Below, in pieces: positions 46,890-61,400 of a stretch of 64,000 bases of DNA (positions are counted from its first letter, which is position 1; every line of letters begins with the position of its first letter). This DNA is from Hydractinia symbiolongicarpus (lineage: Eukaryota; Cnidaria; Hydrozoa; Anthoathecata; Hydractiniidae). A program made the position numbers and the translations under genes. The stretch is taken from assembly GCF_029227915.1 (NCBI RefSeq), contig NC_079885.1:17557001-17621000 (forward strand). The letters are read 5' to 3'. The notes under the pieces were generated by a model. It was given only the letters and a program-made list of their open reading frames with translations. It did not search any database and had not been told where the DNA came from.

Positions 46890-48280
46890 TTTTATTATAT
46901 ATAGATTTTAACTTCCAACTAACGGTCAGTTCGAACAAGGGAATCCACCCCTTGCTCGACGCACACGAAAAGTGAGTATGACGTCATCAAAACTAATGAC
47001 GTCAGTAATTTTTAATACCTCACCAGGCTTTCGTTTTCCGTATATCGAGTATCTGGGCAGATAGACACAATATCATAAATTTATCGTGTACGAGACGCTG
47101 AGAAGGCAATCGCTGCTTAGGCATCTTTTGACTATAGCTTTTACGCTTTGAGGTGAGCTCTTACCGTGACATAAGCTTTCCTCAGTGGAAACTATGCATA
47201 ATCATTTAATATTGCGAAATAAAAAAATATGTTCAAAAAATAATTTTACGTAATTTAAGTGGAAACCTAGCCTAGTTAACCAAGCTTTCTTCGAAGATAT
47301 CAAATTCAGTTTCTCTCAAACAAAAGCTTAGACGCAAAGAAATGACAGAGTCAAATCCTTTAAAACTCAAGTTCGCCTCATCGAAAACTTCGAACCCCGA
47401 ATCAACCACGCACAAAGTCCGTGTTGTTAGATTTTACCCTCTTCAATGATACAAGAATTATTTATATTTCTTCGGGTGAGTGAGGCCATTTGCGATCAAC
47501 CAAAGGATTTCCCGATATTGACTACGTAAGCAAAGAACAATAGAATTAGCCAATCAAAAAGCTCGGTCAAAAAATCGTTTGAGACCTAGCGTAATTTTCC
47601 CAACCTTTAACTATTCCGGTTTCCTGGTGTTAAGAAAAATTATGCTGAGTCTCCTGGCTAGTGGAAACCAAACTTAAAGAGACAATAATTAACCAACCTG
47701 GTGTTAAATCATTTTATGGTAAAATTGTATTCTTGTTTCTCATTTTTTAAACGTCCTTTTTTTTCCGATTAGGTTTTATCAAACCATCCACCATCAGGAT
47801 TTTCAAAAAATCTTTAACAGGAGAAGCAAATTTTGAAGACCTACTAATTCAAATGTTAAATTTATTTATTACCGACTTAATGAAACATTGAAATCTTCGT
47901 TCATTTTCACTTGTTCTGAAGATATTATATTCGAATCGTCAAGTTTACACATTACAAAGTTTGCATCCCGGAATTTCCAGAATTTTCCTGATCAGTTTTG
48001 AAAATATCCAGTTAAAGTTTTAATTATATATAGAATACTATGCAAAAAAATATTTTAAATTTTTATTTATTAAGTTGTATTTTAACACTGCAGGTTAGTT
48101 ACAACAGTAGCTACAACAATAAATCATTGATTTGTTTACTCCCTAATTCTCGGTTTTTCAAGGTCTACTTCGAATTTCAGAATCTCTCAAGCTAATTGGG
48201 GAAATCTTCGAGCCGCAGGGCTTCCTGTGTCCTGTATAATTGCTTTTACTAAATCAAAGAGGGTTTCCTGCAACATTTTT
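46890..48280. other. No gene recognised
   Basis: AT-rich. Repeated phrases GTGGAAACC(A/T) and GAGACCTAGCGTAATTTTCCC near 47270-47670 suggest old repeat remnants but no boundary could be drawn. Confidence 0.35.
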
Positions 48281-48454
48281 TCTCTATACTAATAGCCGTA
48301 TTCCGTCTGTCTGTCTCTGCGCGGACCCCCCGTTGAGTTAGAAAATGATGTTACGGAAACACGAATATCAAATGCCATATATTTTTATCCACTTTGCGGA
48401 GAGTAAATATAAATGACGGGCGAACCCGTGGATTTTTCCACGGGCAACGACTAG
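48281..48454 (+). mobile_element. Helitron-like element K
   Basis: TCTCTATACTAATAGCCG to CTAG, followed by T, with the 3' hairpin CCCGTGGATTTTTCCACGGG. 174 bases, closely related to elements B and C. Confidence 0.7.
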
Positions 48455-48835
48455 TTTAAATATATAACATAACATGATGAAGACTAACTTTCAGGGCAAT
48501 ACCACACATCGCAAACCCACAATACTCGGGATAGCCAAGTCATAGTGTTATTAACATATGTTTGAAAACATAAAAGATATCCAAAAACAAATAAAGTGTT
48601 TATGTCAACAATTATAAAACATTGGTTAAAGCTCCAACTAGCTAGTTGTAGCCAATGGTAGTGTAAAATATAAAATCCAAAACAATCAACCTAGACAACT
48701 GAGCACCAGAAAAGAATTTGAACGAGCAACTTTAATAAGCCAATCACGAAAAAAAAAGCCGTTTTCTATTTTTATCTACCAAATGATTATAATTAGTTTA
48801 CTTGACTTGTTAACTGGAGAAAAAATGGACGTAAA

Positions 48836-48920
48836 CAAACTGTCAATTCTCGACCCCAGAGCTCTTTGAGATACGAGGTTTTAATCTCAAAGAGCTCTGG
48901 GGACGAGAATGCAAACTGTC
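48836..48920. mobile_element. 67-bp MITE with 9-bp target duplication
   Basis: The element 48845-48911 is almost entirely inverted repeat: AATTCTCGACCCCAGAGC at the left and, reversed, CATTCTCGTCCCCAGAGC at the right, extended inward by TCTTTGAGA. CAAACTGTC flanks it on both sides (48836-48844, 48912-48920). The termini match those of the transposon at 21946-25401 and the duplication has the same length, so it is probably a miniature relative mobilised by that family. Confidence 0.85.
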
Positions 48921-49249
48921 AGCATCTCTTCGCTAAAAATTTAAATTGTCTCTAAACTTACCTCGTTTTCATGTTTGTTAGTATATTTGTTTTGACTGTG
49001 TATTTTGCAGAATGGAAATGGATATTGAAATAGGCTTATTTCATTCTTATGCTGCTTGTAAGACGTTTTATATGAAAAGTGCGTCAAAACTAACCCACTA
49101 ATTGACTTCCTTAAAGCAATTACTTATTGAATATATGATAGAGTTCCTTCTTTTTTCGATGCACAATGAGCAATTAAAAGTTTACCAAAGTTTTTTTTAC
49201 TGATAAGACTATGTACGTCATTTTTTGTATCAACAAAAATTAAAGGTTA

Positions 49250-49645
49250 TTGACCGTAATTTTGACAATCACTGCTACTAATGTACAGATGAGTTCATCA
49301 GATAAAAGTATTATTTACGTAAAATATAAATTGGTGTTTGCAATGTTAAAGGTTGTCAAATTGTTGCAGGAAAAAACAAATTTGCGTAATTGGGTCGCTG
49401 CTAAAAATAATCGTGTTTACTGGCCAAATAAGAGATGTATTTGTAACACATTTCTACACATTCATAAATTGTTTAAACTCAATTTTAGTTGTTCTTGCGA
49501 CGCCATTTCGTGTCAAGAAAAGAAAATAGTATTTTCGTTTATGTATGGCGTGATCGCACTATCATTCTTGAATTGTTTGTTGACTTTGTACTCTAATGGT
49601 GACATTTTTCATCAATTTGACCTTAGTTCACATTATCATACATGA
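49250..49645 (+). CDS. Unrecognised frame followed by AATAAA
   Basis: An open frame of about 130 codons without a clear ATG at its left edge. It contains a Cys-rich stretch (KRCICNTFLH, CSCDAISCQE) and a hydrophobic segment (FMYGVIALSFLNCLLTLY). An AATAAA follows at about 49688. It might be a terminal exon after the TGTACAG acceptor near 49286. No family recognised; could be chance. Confidence 0.25.
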   Translation: MTVILTITATNVQMSSSDKSIIYVKYKLVFAMLKVVKLLQEKTNLRNWVAAKNNRVYWPNKRCICNTFLHIHKLFKLNFSCSCDAISCQEKKIVFSFMYGVIALSFLNCLLTLYSNGDIFHQFDLSSHYHT

Positions 49646-52461
49646 ACGATAATTCATTTCATTGCGATCCTGTTTTTTTATTTTTCAATAAAGTTTTCTC
49701 TATGTAAAATAAAACGATACTTTAGTCAGATCCCGTACAGAAAAATATTACAGAACAACTACAAAATTTTCCTTGAGTATAGCTACTACATCTTTGGCGA
49801 AATAACTTTTCAGACATACGATTCGTCAATTAGATTGTCACAGTTTAAATACGACTATTTGAACGTTTCAAAAGAACTTGTGATGACATGCGAATCTTCC
49901 TGAGTTCTTTTTATTCGTTTCTATTAAGTAACTTAACAAATACACAGACAATTATCTATTAAATAATTGCATTAGGTTAGACTCGCGTCTCGTTTATTAT
50001 TAGTTCCATTACTTTGCTTCTACGTTTGTCACAAGGAAGTGTTAAATTAACAGGAGAAAGAGTGAGTTGATATGTTTGTTAATGCTGACAGCAAGACAAG
50101 TTTGAAGTTCGTTGCACAAACAATAACATGAGTTATTTCCTTGTTAGGTTCACACATTCTAAGTTTTTCAATGTTTGAGTGGACTTAGACAGCAAAGGAT
50201 CTAAGGTTATTTTGTTAAATTTAAACTCTTGAAATGTGCTAATTTACCAGTCGTACATATTTCCCGCGCCGTTATCCCGTGGATCTTACTAGTAGCCTGA
50301 ATTTATTTTATTACGCCTATTAACAAAGTCATAAATTCCTTTGCTGAGGGGTCTTCATTAAAACTGCTGCACAACCTTTGTAGAGACAGGCAATGGTTTC
50401 TAACATAGAGATTAATAGAAGTGTTTATCGGTTAAAAATATTTTTGTCGCAAACTTAAATTAAAAGTTAAACACCCAATTTCTACGGAGGCTAATTTACA
50501 CATTCCCACAACAAAACTTGTATGTACCAACAACTAAAAAAGCAGCCTCTAAACTTTAAATTTAAGTACAAATATTTAAAATAAAGAACTTATCAAGTTA
50601 TAAAAGCTTTACTAGGTATTTTTTCTTATTAAAAATTAGAAAGTTACCAGCTCAGACATAAACGCATACACAGATCGGAAATTAATTAAAAGTCATTGCC
50701 TAAAACCGCTGGTAAAAAACGTTTAATAAAATATGAGCACAAGCCGAAATTAAATCATCGCGCTACCGCGCTTAAACATGTTCAAGAAGTTAAACTTTGA
50801 AGCATTGACAACATAACTTAAAGAAAAGCTGTAATTCCGGAAGTATTCACTGTAGACCTTTCTGCCGAAATGGCGTGTTTAATTAGCATAAGACAGAACA
50901 TTGTGCATGGTTTATGACTATTTTGTGAAGCAAAGGGAAGATAACTTTTTAAGAAACCATTATTTCACAGAATTGTACAGGCATGAGGTCTTTTATCAAC
51001 CTCGTTCTCAGAGCGTTTTGCCTCTATGATAAACGTCGCTGTGGCCAATAGATACTGGGGACAAGAATGTGCGTTTGTACTTATTTTTGTCGTCTCGTTA
51101 AAGCATTATGAATTCGTTTACGGCAACATTTAAACCTATCCGTTGAAAAAATGACAGATATTACTTGAGGGAAGTTTTCTGTGGCTTCGCCGGTACCCGA
51201 AAAGGAACAGTTACCAATATGCTTTTGTCATCGCGATTGTTAATACGCGATGAGTTATCTTGTTTTACTTGAAAACAAGCAAAAAGACATGCAGTTTTTT
51301 CGTAACGGACAAAATTGTGTCGCACCTTCACATCTGATTATACAACTGATTCAGCTTTTATCTCATCCAAAGCAGATAAGGCAAATAGAAGTTTGATTTA
51401 TGTTCGATCCTACGCCCGGTTGCAGTTGTTAATTTATTTTTGTAGGTGTATTTCTTTATTGCGTTATCCAGTATAAAGAACAACCGCGACACTTTAAACT
51501 TAACCTTCGTGGACAAAAAGACAACTTTTTATAACCAATCTTTTATTGTAGATAATAGAAGAACTTTTCTTTTATGAAGGTTTTGTTATCTGGTTATATA
51601 CAAAAAGAAATTCTTTTATTCCTCATAATCTCAAAATTAAAAAAAAACACTATTAGTAAATCCAAAAAGTTCCTCCCGAATTCCGCATCACTTCCTGTTT
51701 GTAATTAACCATGTCATTTCACCTATAGAGACATGGCAAGCTGAATTCAGTATGAGGAAGTGTTGAAAAAACAGCTTTAATCACAATAGATTTGATGAGC
51801 AATTGTGAGACACCGGTGTAAACATGATTATCCACATATTTGTTTGCTCCTTTTTTCATATTTTTGCTCTCACCAAATGACTGATTCAGCTACGGAGACA
51901 CATAATCAAACGTACACTCGATATTTTACTTTTTCTTACTTGTTTGTTCTGTTTTTTTGCTATAAATAAACATAGTACTGTAGCAATATGTTTAAATAAT
52001 ACACAAAAATGTCATTATAATAAGGTGAAAGGTAAAAAAGTTTCTTTTTGTGTTATTTTACATATCTGACTATAAACAAACACAAAAAATGAAGCTCAAA
52101 AACTATAAAATAAAACATTAGTAGGGATTTCACCGATTGTATTTTATTTTTAAATTTTACTTTTCCCCACGTAATTGCATTGCCATTACGTTACATTAAA
52201 TTGCACTCTTACTTTTTAAGATTCAGTTAGTTGGCAACGGTTTTCTTTAATAAAAACAAAATATATATGCTTTAAATCATTTCCCTTTCAGGTAATTGGG
52301 TAATTAACATAACAGAAGCACTTTTCTTTGGTGCTAATTGACTTATTAATTAATGGGAAGTACATCTTGCAATTACATAATACAGTATAGATAATTACGT
52401 AATGAACAATTTTTATTGTCTCTAAGTTGCGGACAGTTGTTGTTGTTTATATTCAGTTTTT
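49646..52461. other. No gene recognised upstream of peroxidase
   Basis: AT-rich. At about 51000-51070 a degenerate pair, CAACCTCGTTCTCAGAGC and (reversed) CATTCTTGTCCCCAG, looks like another miniature member of the 9-bp-duplication family, without visible duplication. Confidence 0.4.
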
Positions 52462-55400
52462 ATGATGGCTGCTAGCAAGTTGTTAATTATATGCTGTATA
52501 ATAAAATATGTGACCATGCAAGGTCCAACTGGTTTACCTCAAGGTGGGAAACTTTTTCAATCAGGTTAATGAAAAGCAGAAGGTGGAAGTTAGCAATGAT
52601 CATACTCGCTAGTTATTATTTTAGGCGTGGTTTACACCAGTGAGAAAAAAGCTGACGCAGTCATTGTTATTTCAGTTTTACTTTCATTTTTCTGCTGTGA
52701 TTCCTTTTCTTTGTAAAACCTGTCTCATCGGTTGACAAAGAATAAAGTAAACATTGAAAATAGAAGAGCTTTCAAGTTTACCAGATCAGTTTCTGATCTT
52801 TGGTGGAAAGAAGTTTCGTTACTTTTCCGATGCCAAGGCCATATGTGTAACAAATTGTCTTCCCTCTATGCAAAAGATATGACCACAATCAAACATGGAA
52901 TGATGATCCCAGATAATCATTGGAATGCTTTTAAGATAGTTGCAATTATACAAACTATTATATAAAAAATCAAATAAACTTGTTTATAGTCTGATAATAC
53001 TTAAAATTAAATCTATATCATTAAATAGCGGTCTCCAACATTTCTTGTTATAAAAATTAACAGTTTATTATGGCAACGCCCTCTTTTAAACCTGTATTGT
53101 TTTTCAAACGCAAAATCATATTGACAAAAGGGGCGCACAAACATTCAGAAAATTGCAGAACCTCGCAGCGTAGTACAGCATGATTCTAATCAGACACTGG
53201 CTAATAAGCATGCGGTATAAACAAGCCAGAATATGGAAATAACAGTTCTAAAGTTCACAATCTTTAAACTGCTTGCCATCACTTCATTACGAAACTGGAA
53301 AGGTTAACTAAAATTTAATTTTTGTGGCTTTTAATGCTAGCTAGAAAGATTAATCAGGAATCCTCATTTAAACAATTGCAAGCGCTTTCGCTTTTGTTGG
53401 CAGGATTATATAAGCACTTTAAAAATTGAATTTTTATTTCAAAAGTCGGTTACAAAAATTAAAAAAATACTTCTTGTCCACTCTGCATTAAGGTAAGTTT
53501 AAAACACATAACAACACTTCCAGTCAAGACAAAACCTGCCCTACTATAAAGCTGATAGAATGTATAATTAGTGAATTATGGTGCACTCCTACATTGCAAC
53601 AGAGCCAATTTAAGAATCATTATTACCATAAGTTACAGCAAGCCACGCTATGTAACGTAATAACGACATGGTTTCGATTTATTAACATTTTAATTCCATG
53701 TGTGCTCAATAGATTTACTTAGGTCAAACTTTCGAACAGACTAGTGGTATTTACAATTTTTTAACATTATCCAACCTGAACACTGTGATAACGATAATTT
53801 AAGCGAGACATTTGAAACTAGTTAATATTCCGCATGGCTTGTCATTTAGACGTTTTTGTTCGCACAAAATAAAACTAACATAACATAAAACACAGAGCTT
53901 CAACTTTTATCTGCCAGTCTTTACAAGTAATATATTAATATTACTAAAGTTAGGATCTAAAAGGCAAAGTTAAAATATAATAAATGTTGTCTCGTTTAGA
54001 GGATACACTAGCCGACTGCGACATTCCGCTTCAATGCACATCATGTATTGGACTAGACAACGTTCGATCATATAGAACAATGGATGGTACATGTAATAAT
54101 CTTGACCGCCCCTTGCAAGGAGCGGCTCATACCATATTGAGAAGATATTTGCGTGAGTGTTTTATTTTCATGCTTAGTGGGAACGTAAAATATAGCAGGG
54201 TTCATTACAACGCAGAAAACACAGAAAAATTAAATTACAAACATTTCAGGTTATGAGATATTCTCAAACAAACGAAATTTACTTCAGTTAAAGCCGAAAT
54301 AGTTGCTTAGCAAACAGGTTATAGAAAAATGTTTATAGAGGTTTAACTGTGCAGAGAAATCGAAGTCAAAATAATAGTAATATATCTTCTTTAGTTTGGA
54401 GCTTTTCTGTTATGTGCAAAATAGAACTAACTAAGTTATTTTTTCAACTATAGCACCCCAATACGCAGATGGAAGTTTAAATTACCCACGTGGTTTCCCC
54501 GGCACTACACCAGTGTTGCCGACAGCACATGAAGTTGCTAGAGCTGTCTTTCGGGCCGTTAAACCGCTAGAAGGGAACATTAAAAAGACATCAATATTTT
54601 TTATGACTTATGGTCAAATGATTGATCATGATATTTCCTTGTCAAGATTCTCATCCAACGAACAGTGTGACAAACCAAGGTACGTTTGTTCATAAGCTTA
54701 GATTTTTCATTAATTTATTTGTCATCTTCGTCCCCAGGGTTTATTGCCTGATGTCAAACTTGCTAGCGCTTACTTAACGGCTAACAAGACCCTGATACAG
54801 GCTGTTTTTCATAACCAGCGTATTTGTTATTATAAATAATCGATGAGGTTTTTTCGCTGTTACAATTTCTGCAGGTAGTAAAAACAACTTGATCAAGTTC
54901 TGGTTCTTCACTTGCACGTGGCGAGGACGATAGATCCTGTTGTTCATGTTTTTCAACGCTTGGCTTTAAGTTTTACTTCAAACCAAGTGTTCTTCGCCCT
55001 GAAACAATATTTTCTAGTGGTGAAATCTTTTAAGAAGCATTATTTATCAAAAGAACGTGGTAACGTGCTGTTAGACAAACTGATTTTGTTGGTATATACC
55101 GATTTAAGCTAGTTTAGCTTTTATATTTTGCAAGTCAATTAGCTACCTTTTTAGGATAAAGTGGAAAGTCTAGATTGTGGCATCTAGCTAGTTATATTTT
55201 CAATAAGGAATCAAAAACCTTTACCACCGGAAAGCTAGATGAGTATAAACTCATTTTTTAACGCCGTATAAATGTTAACAAGCTATTTTTTTTAGATAGA
55301 TTAGATAGATGTGCATATTTACAAGGCTTTCCACACAAATATTAAGGGACATGCCCTGTCTATTATTGCCAGGAGGAGCTATGGCTTAGATAGGGAGTCA

Positions 55401-58400
55401 CAGAGTATTTATGCTTTTTTTAAGCTCTGCAAACTGAATTAGGGTCCGCGCTCTACCAGACAACTCCCTGCAACAATCAATGGCCGGCACAGTGTGCCAT
55501 CTCTCCAATTTTCCTCACATAGCTTGGGTTAACCCAGAGTTATTGTAACATTCACATTAAATGGCCGCCAAAACAGGAATCGAACCCCAGTCACCCGCAT
55601 AAAGTGCGAGAGTTATAACCACTAAGTTACGACGCCACGGGCCCAGATTTCAAGACTAGGTTTAAAACTAAGTTAAAAATCAAGGCAGTTGCTTAGCAAC
55701 CTTCAGTCCATAACACTAACCTTTATTGTGCTAATTTCACTACTGATAAACGCGATCTAAATGGTCCAGGCTTGGTTAACATTTCCAGAAATGTGTGTGT
55801 AAAAAATGCCTGACCCAAGACGTTAGAGATTTATCTACTTGTTTATCACTTAAATGTGTTTCTTATAGTATCATATTGTTTCGTTTATACTCTGTCAAAA
55901 GAATCTTTAACAAAAGATGTCTTTAAGATAATTTCATTTCAGTTGTAAATCCTTTTTGAGGTGTTTTAAAACATGGAAGTTGACAATCATTTCTAAATTC
56001 CCATATTTTGTTTCAAAGCTAGAGCTACATGTGACTTGTGTGGCAGGTTCTCATAAATTTTTATCTCTAATTTTTTCCTGTGTCTGTTAGTACAAAAAAT
56101 TCTGTCAAATCAACATGTTATGAAAAATAATTACTGCTGGACTCACCATTTTTGGTCAATGTTTCGAACATTTATTATAGTCAGAATCCGCCATCTTTAT
56201 CGCAAATTGTTGCATATATTATGACGCAGAATAAATTATCTATGTCGGGTATAAACCAACCCCTGGCGACGAGGTTGCTTTCTTTGTGACAGTTTCTTTT
56301 CTGCAATAATGCGGAAAAAATTTAGCGGTTGAAAACTGTGTTGGCTGATTAAAGACTTTAAAAATGTAAATTCATGACCTGATGCAATTTCAAGGGTTAC
56401 AAATCTATTACACCTTTTGCAAAGCAATAACAAGATCACTTACGGGACGTCAATTTTGATGTTGTCAATTTGGGAATGTCAATTGTGAGAAGGTCAATTT
56501 GGGAATGTCAATTGTGAGAAGGTCAATTTGAGAATGTCAATTGTGAGAAGGTCAATTTGAGAATGTCAATTGTGAGAAGGTCAATGTGAGAATGTCAATC
56601 GTGAGAAGGTCAATTTGAGAATGTCAATTGTGAGAAGGTCAATTTGAGAATGTCAATTGGAGAAGGTTAATTGTGAGAATGTCAATTGTGAGAAGGTCAA
56701 CTTGAGAAGGTGAATTTGAGAATAAATTTAAACTTTACATAATTTTTGTTTTTTAAAGAAATATTTAATTGAAGTAATAAATATAAAGTTTTTTCAAAAA
56801 AGCAGTTAAAATAGGAAAATAAATGAATAATTGAAAAATATGAATTATCAAACATTAATTTTTTTATTTTTTTGTAGTAATTGGAATAAAATCTTAATAG
56901 TGAGCTTGCTGAGTTAAAAATGCGATAAGCTATCAGAACCGTTCTTGTTTAGTATGCTCACGCTTTCTAATATTGTTTGAAAGAAGGTGGGTTACCCGAG
57001 CATAGTCAGTATTGATTAGGAGGTATTAAGCAACCATGGAAGGTATCAAGAATATTCTAAAACTTAACATACAGTGGACTCTCCATAACTCGAAACCCTT
57101 TAACTCGAACCGCTCCTTAACTTCTTTCCTCCAAGTTAACTCGAACGAATTCATAGGCACCCTAAAAATTTCCTAATAAACTCTCATAATCAACTCTCTA
57201 CTACTTGAATCTCCATAACTCAAAAATCTCCTTAAGTCGAACAATATTTTTTCCCCTTAAAAGCATATAAGACTATTTTCGCTCTTCATAACTCCAACAA
57301 TCTGAAAATTGAAGAATTTCAGAATTTTTTTCTGGTTCGAATATCTTCTATCATTCGAACGAAATCATTCGAATGTTAAGTGGTGTGTTTACAAAGGATC
57401 TATATAATAATACGCCAGTTCTGTCTGTGACTTTGGCAAAGTGGATAAAATTTCTTTAATAAAGTCTATAAAACATCACCTATAAATTTGTTCTGTAAAT
57501 TAGCACACTTTGACGTTAGAGCAATATTGACGTCAAAGGAAAGTATATTAAGATTAGTGAAGCCTTTGCATTGCACTTTTAAATTTAAGGCTAAATAATT
57601 TGGAAACAGGTGGGAATAACTGACGTCATCTCCTGCGTGGGTAACTAGGGACTACCTGGGACCAATTTGGGTAAGTTTTCCAAATCTGGGTCACCAAATC
57701 CGTTTCGGAATGGACGGGTTAATGACGTCATCAAAAAACTTTTTAACCCTAATATCTCTGCATCCGTTTGTCAAAAGTACACGATCCTAAACATTTTGTT
57801 GATCAGCGTTTCAAGATCTATACGTAGAAGGCAACAGGCATACACATTTTTGAAAAAAATAATTTGTGTTCTAACAGGTCTCAGCTGACGTCAGCAAAAT
57901 TTAAATGTCGGTTGTTTTTCTCTGTTATTCTGCCTAAGTGGATTTTTCCACGGGCCTTATCGACTAGTCTCTTATAATAATACAGAGACTGTGTCTGTCC
58001 GTAACAGGCAAAGTGGATATCGTCATTTTCCTTTGATGTCGCCGAAAAACTTATGTCTAATATGTTAAATTTTCTGACGTTACAACGCAACGAAAATAAC
58101 ACTACTTTAACGTCAATACCCTATATTAAATTAACGAAGCCATTACAGTGCACCTAAAACTTTGAGGCCAAATAACTTGGAAACGAGGTGGTGAAGTCAA
58201 TGATTTTTCACCGCGTGGGTAACTAGGGACCACCTGGGACCAATTTGGTTTTTTTTCCCAAACCATGGATGGGTTGCTGACGTCAGCAAAATTTTAAACC
58301 CTTATATCTCATTAATCGCTCATTAAAAGCACATGACCATACACATTTTCTTGATCAGCGCTTTAAGTTCTACACAATAGAGGCAACGTGAAAAGAAGCT

Positions 58401-61400
58401 TCTGAATTATTTTTTTTGTGGAATGGTTGCCGACGTCATCAAAATTCAAATAAGGTTTCTTTTTCATTTTTACACTGCCTCAGTGGATTTTTCCGCGGGC
58501 CTTATCGACTAGTTTAAATGATAATACTTCTCACCCGTAAGGTCTTATGTATAAGAGATAAACTTAAGCAAAGTTTCCAAACTCTCCATTACTCGAACCG
58601 ATTTCTGATTCCCCGTGAGAGTGAGAGTTATGGAGAGTCCACTGTATTTGTAAGGCGTTAAAAAAATCGAATTGATCGTAAGGATCGTAATGCATAGTTC
58701 TAAATCTACTACAACAGTAAAAAAAATGGCAACGAGGGTGATTAACAAAAAGAGTTATAGTTATCTGTTCAGAAATACCGAAAACGTGACTAATTAAATT
58801 CGTGACACAAACGTGTACCAGCAGTAAGAAAACTAAAAACAAAGAAAAACATGATATTAAATTATCAAACATATATTTTAGACTTCAACATAACCGAAAC
58901 ACTGTTTGTTTGTGCATTTTTGTGGAACACCACCTCCGCCGTTTCATGCTTACTAGTGAAGTGCTGCCAACCACTACAACTTAAATGCTGTTAATACTGA
59001 TGCAAATGTAGTAATACAGTGCAAGATAACAATTATCATAGAAAATTATTACAATGACGTCCATTCAGTTAACATCTATGAAACATTGTCTTAAGCTTTC
59101 TAAACTCTGGAAAATAGCAGGTTCAATGTTTTTTGTATACCTTTTAACCCAACCTTTTTTTTTTTTAGTTGCTCGACTGGTTCTTTCGAAGATTTTAAGT
59201 ATCCATGTTTTCCAATTTTAATGAATAACACCGATCCTGGGTGCACGAAATTTACCCGAAGCAAAGCAGCATGTCCGAGTTCAGGTTCGTCTGATCATCG
59301 TCAACAAATAAACACTTTGTCGTCGTACATTGATGCGTCCATGGTGTATGGCAATGAACAACATGTTACAAACAACTTGAGAACATTTGATGGTGAGTAT
59401 AAATTTGAGTTAAAACATTTTACACATCTGACGACATATATTAAAGCAATTAGAAAATATGCAAGATAAAATATCTTTACATTAAATCTGTGAGAGAAAA
59501 AAGTTTGATAAATAATATACAATAAAAGAGAAGCTGAAGGCTGGAACGAATATAAATTTGGAAGAAAATTTGCTCAAGACTTTCTCTCTTAAAAAATGTC
59601 TGGTAACATTTTAAAAATTAGGTCAACTTGAACTTAAGTTTCAATCCGTACTTGTGTGCAAAGAATTGTGCTATTCCCTCGCGTGTTCTCCCTCGTACAT
59701 TAAATTGGTTTATTGACTGATGCTCTAATATAATATGTTTTGCACTGACAATGTCAACCTGGAATTCCTCACTTATTAACGCGAATTGTTACGTGACCCC
59801 GTAGTTAGAAATGAACATAAAATAATGGGGCATCACAGCCGGCACAAAGACGTCTAAAAGACGCATCCGCTGACGTCTAAAAAATGTCTAAAACTGATCT
59901 AATATGTCCGCTTTTAAGACGTGTTTTGCAAGACGTCGTTTAGAAGTCGAAGGAAAAACGTTTTTTAGACACTTTGCCCAGATGTTTTTAAGACGTCTTG
60001 CTGTAGACCTGTTTTAGACGTCTAAAATGCGGACAAAATAGACGTGATTTAGATGTTTTTTAGATGTCTTTCTTAGACATTTTTAAGACGTCTTGTAGAC
60101 CTGTTTTAGCCGTCTTTCTATAAGGTTTTAAAGACGTTTTATTGCAGACATTTTATGTCGTACACGTTTATATATGTCATGGCACAGTGTGAGTATTTTA
60201 AAGATTAAATTTAATAGGTTTAAACGTTTAATAGTTGCGCGTCTTTCAAAGACGAAAGACAGACCTTACTTAGACGTCTAAAAAACGTGTTGTGCCAGCT
60301 GTGATGGTTCAAGCTACAAATGCTGTAATTAGACAAATAATTTCACACATGAACGATTCATTACCTTGCTTAAACCTAACTCTTTACTAAGGCTGTATAC
60401 AAGACGTTTTGATGATTACGAGTTGTTAGATAAACTATATGAGATAGAATATGTTAATGGCAGATACGTCTATTCGGAAATAAATCGCTAACTCCAAAAT
60501 TCCGAGTTATCTTGCTGACTTGCATGCGTATGCTTACATGTTTTAGGTGTCTTTAGAAAGTTGCCTGTTGGTACAGGCTGTGCATATAGTTATGAGTGAA
60601 TGATTTATTTTTTTGTAAAACATTTTTTTCTGTTTTCTGAGAGTCATTTCGACATATTATCGTTCATTAGTTTTAATATAAACATTATACTCTTTTACAG
60701 GAACTGGACAGTTCAGAATGCCAAACAATTTATTACCTATAGACAACGAGCCAGATGATGCATGCAAAACACGGGGAGGATGTTTCTTATGTGGAGACAT
60801 ACGATGTAATGAGAACTTAGCTCTCACTACCATGCATATATTGTGGACAAGAGAACACAACAGAATTGCTGCAGAGCTGAAACGAATCAATAGCTTTTGG
60901 AGTGACTCACGATTGTTTGAAGAAAGCAGAAAAATTGTAATAGCTACCATACAGCACATCACATACAACGAGTTCTTACCTCTTTTGTATGATGTACTGA
61001 CATACTCAGGTTATAAAAAAGATGAGGATGCTTCAATAGCAAACGTTTTCGCAAATGCTGCGTACAGATTTGGTCATAGCATGGTGCCCAACTCATTCCC
61101 ACAAGTGGATGTCAATTTCAATCAAGTTACTCCAAATCTTCCGTTACGGTCTGCTTTTTTTGATAATAGGCCAATCTTCAGCGATGGCATCAGTCGTACG
61201 TTGTTAGGACTATTAAGTAATGAGTCCGAAGCAGTTGATGCACGCTTTGCTTTTACGTTAGTTCGCAAACTTTTCATTCCACTAGGTGAAGCTGGTTTAG
61301 AAGATCTATCCGCAATTAACATTCAACGTGGTAGAGATCATGGTTTGCCACCGTATACAAAATGGAGAGAGTTTTGTGACTTACCAAAAATTTACTCGTT

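Noticed and set aside
50260-50300. CCCGTGGATC...ACTAGT resembling a Helitron-like 3' end
   Set aside because: The hairpin partner arm is missing and no 5' tip lies nearby.
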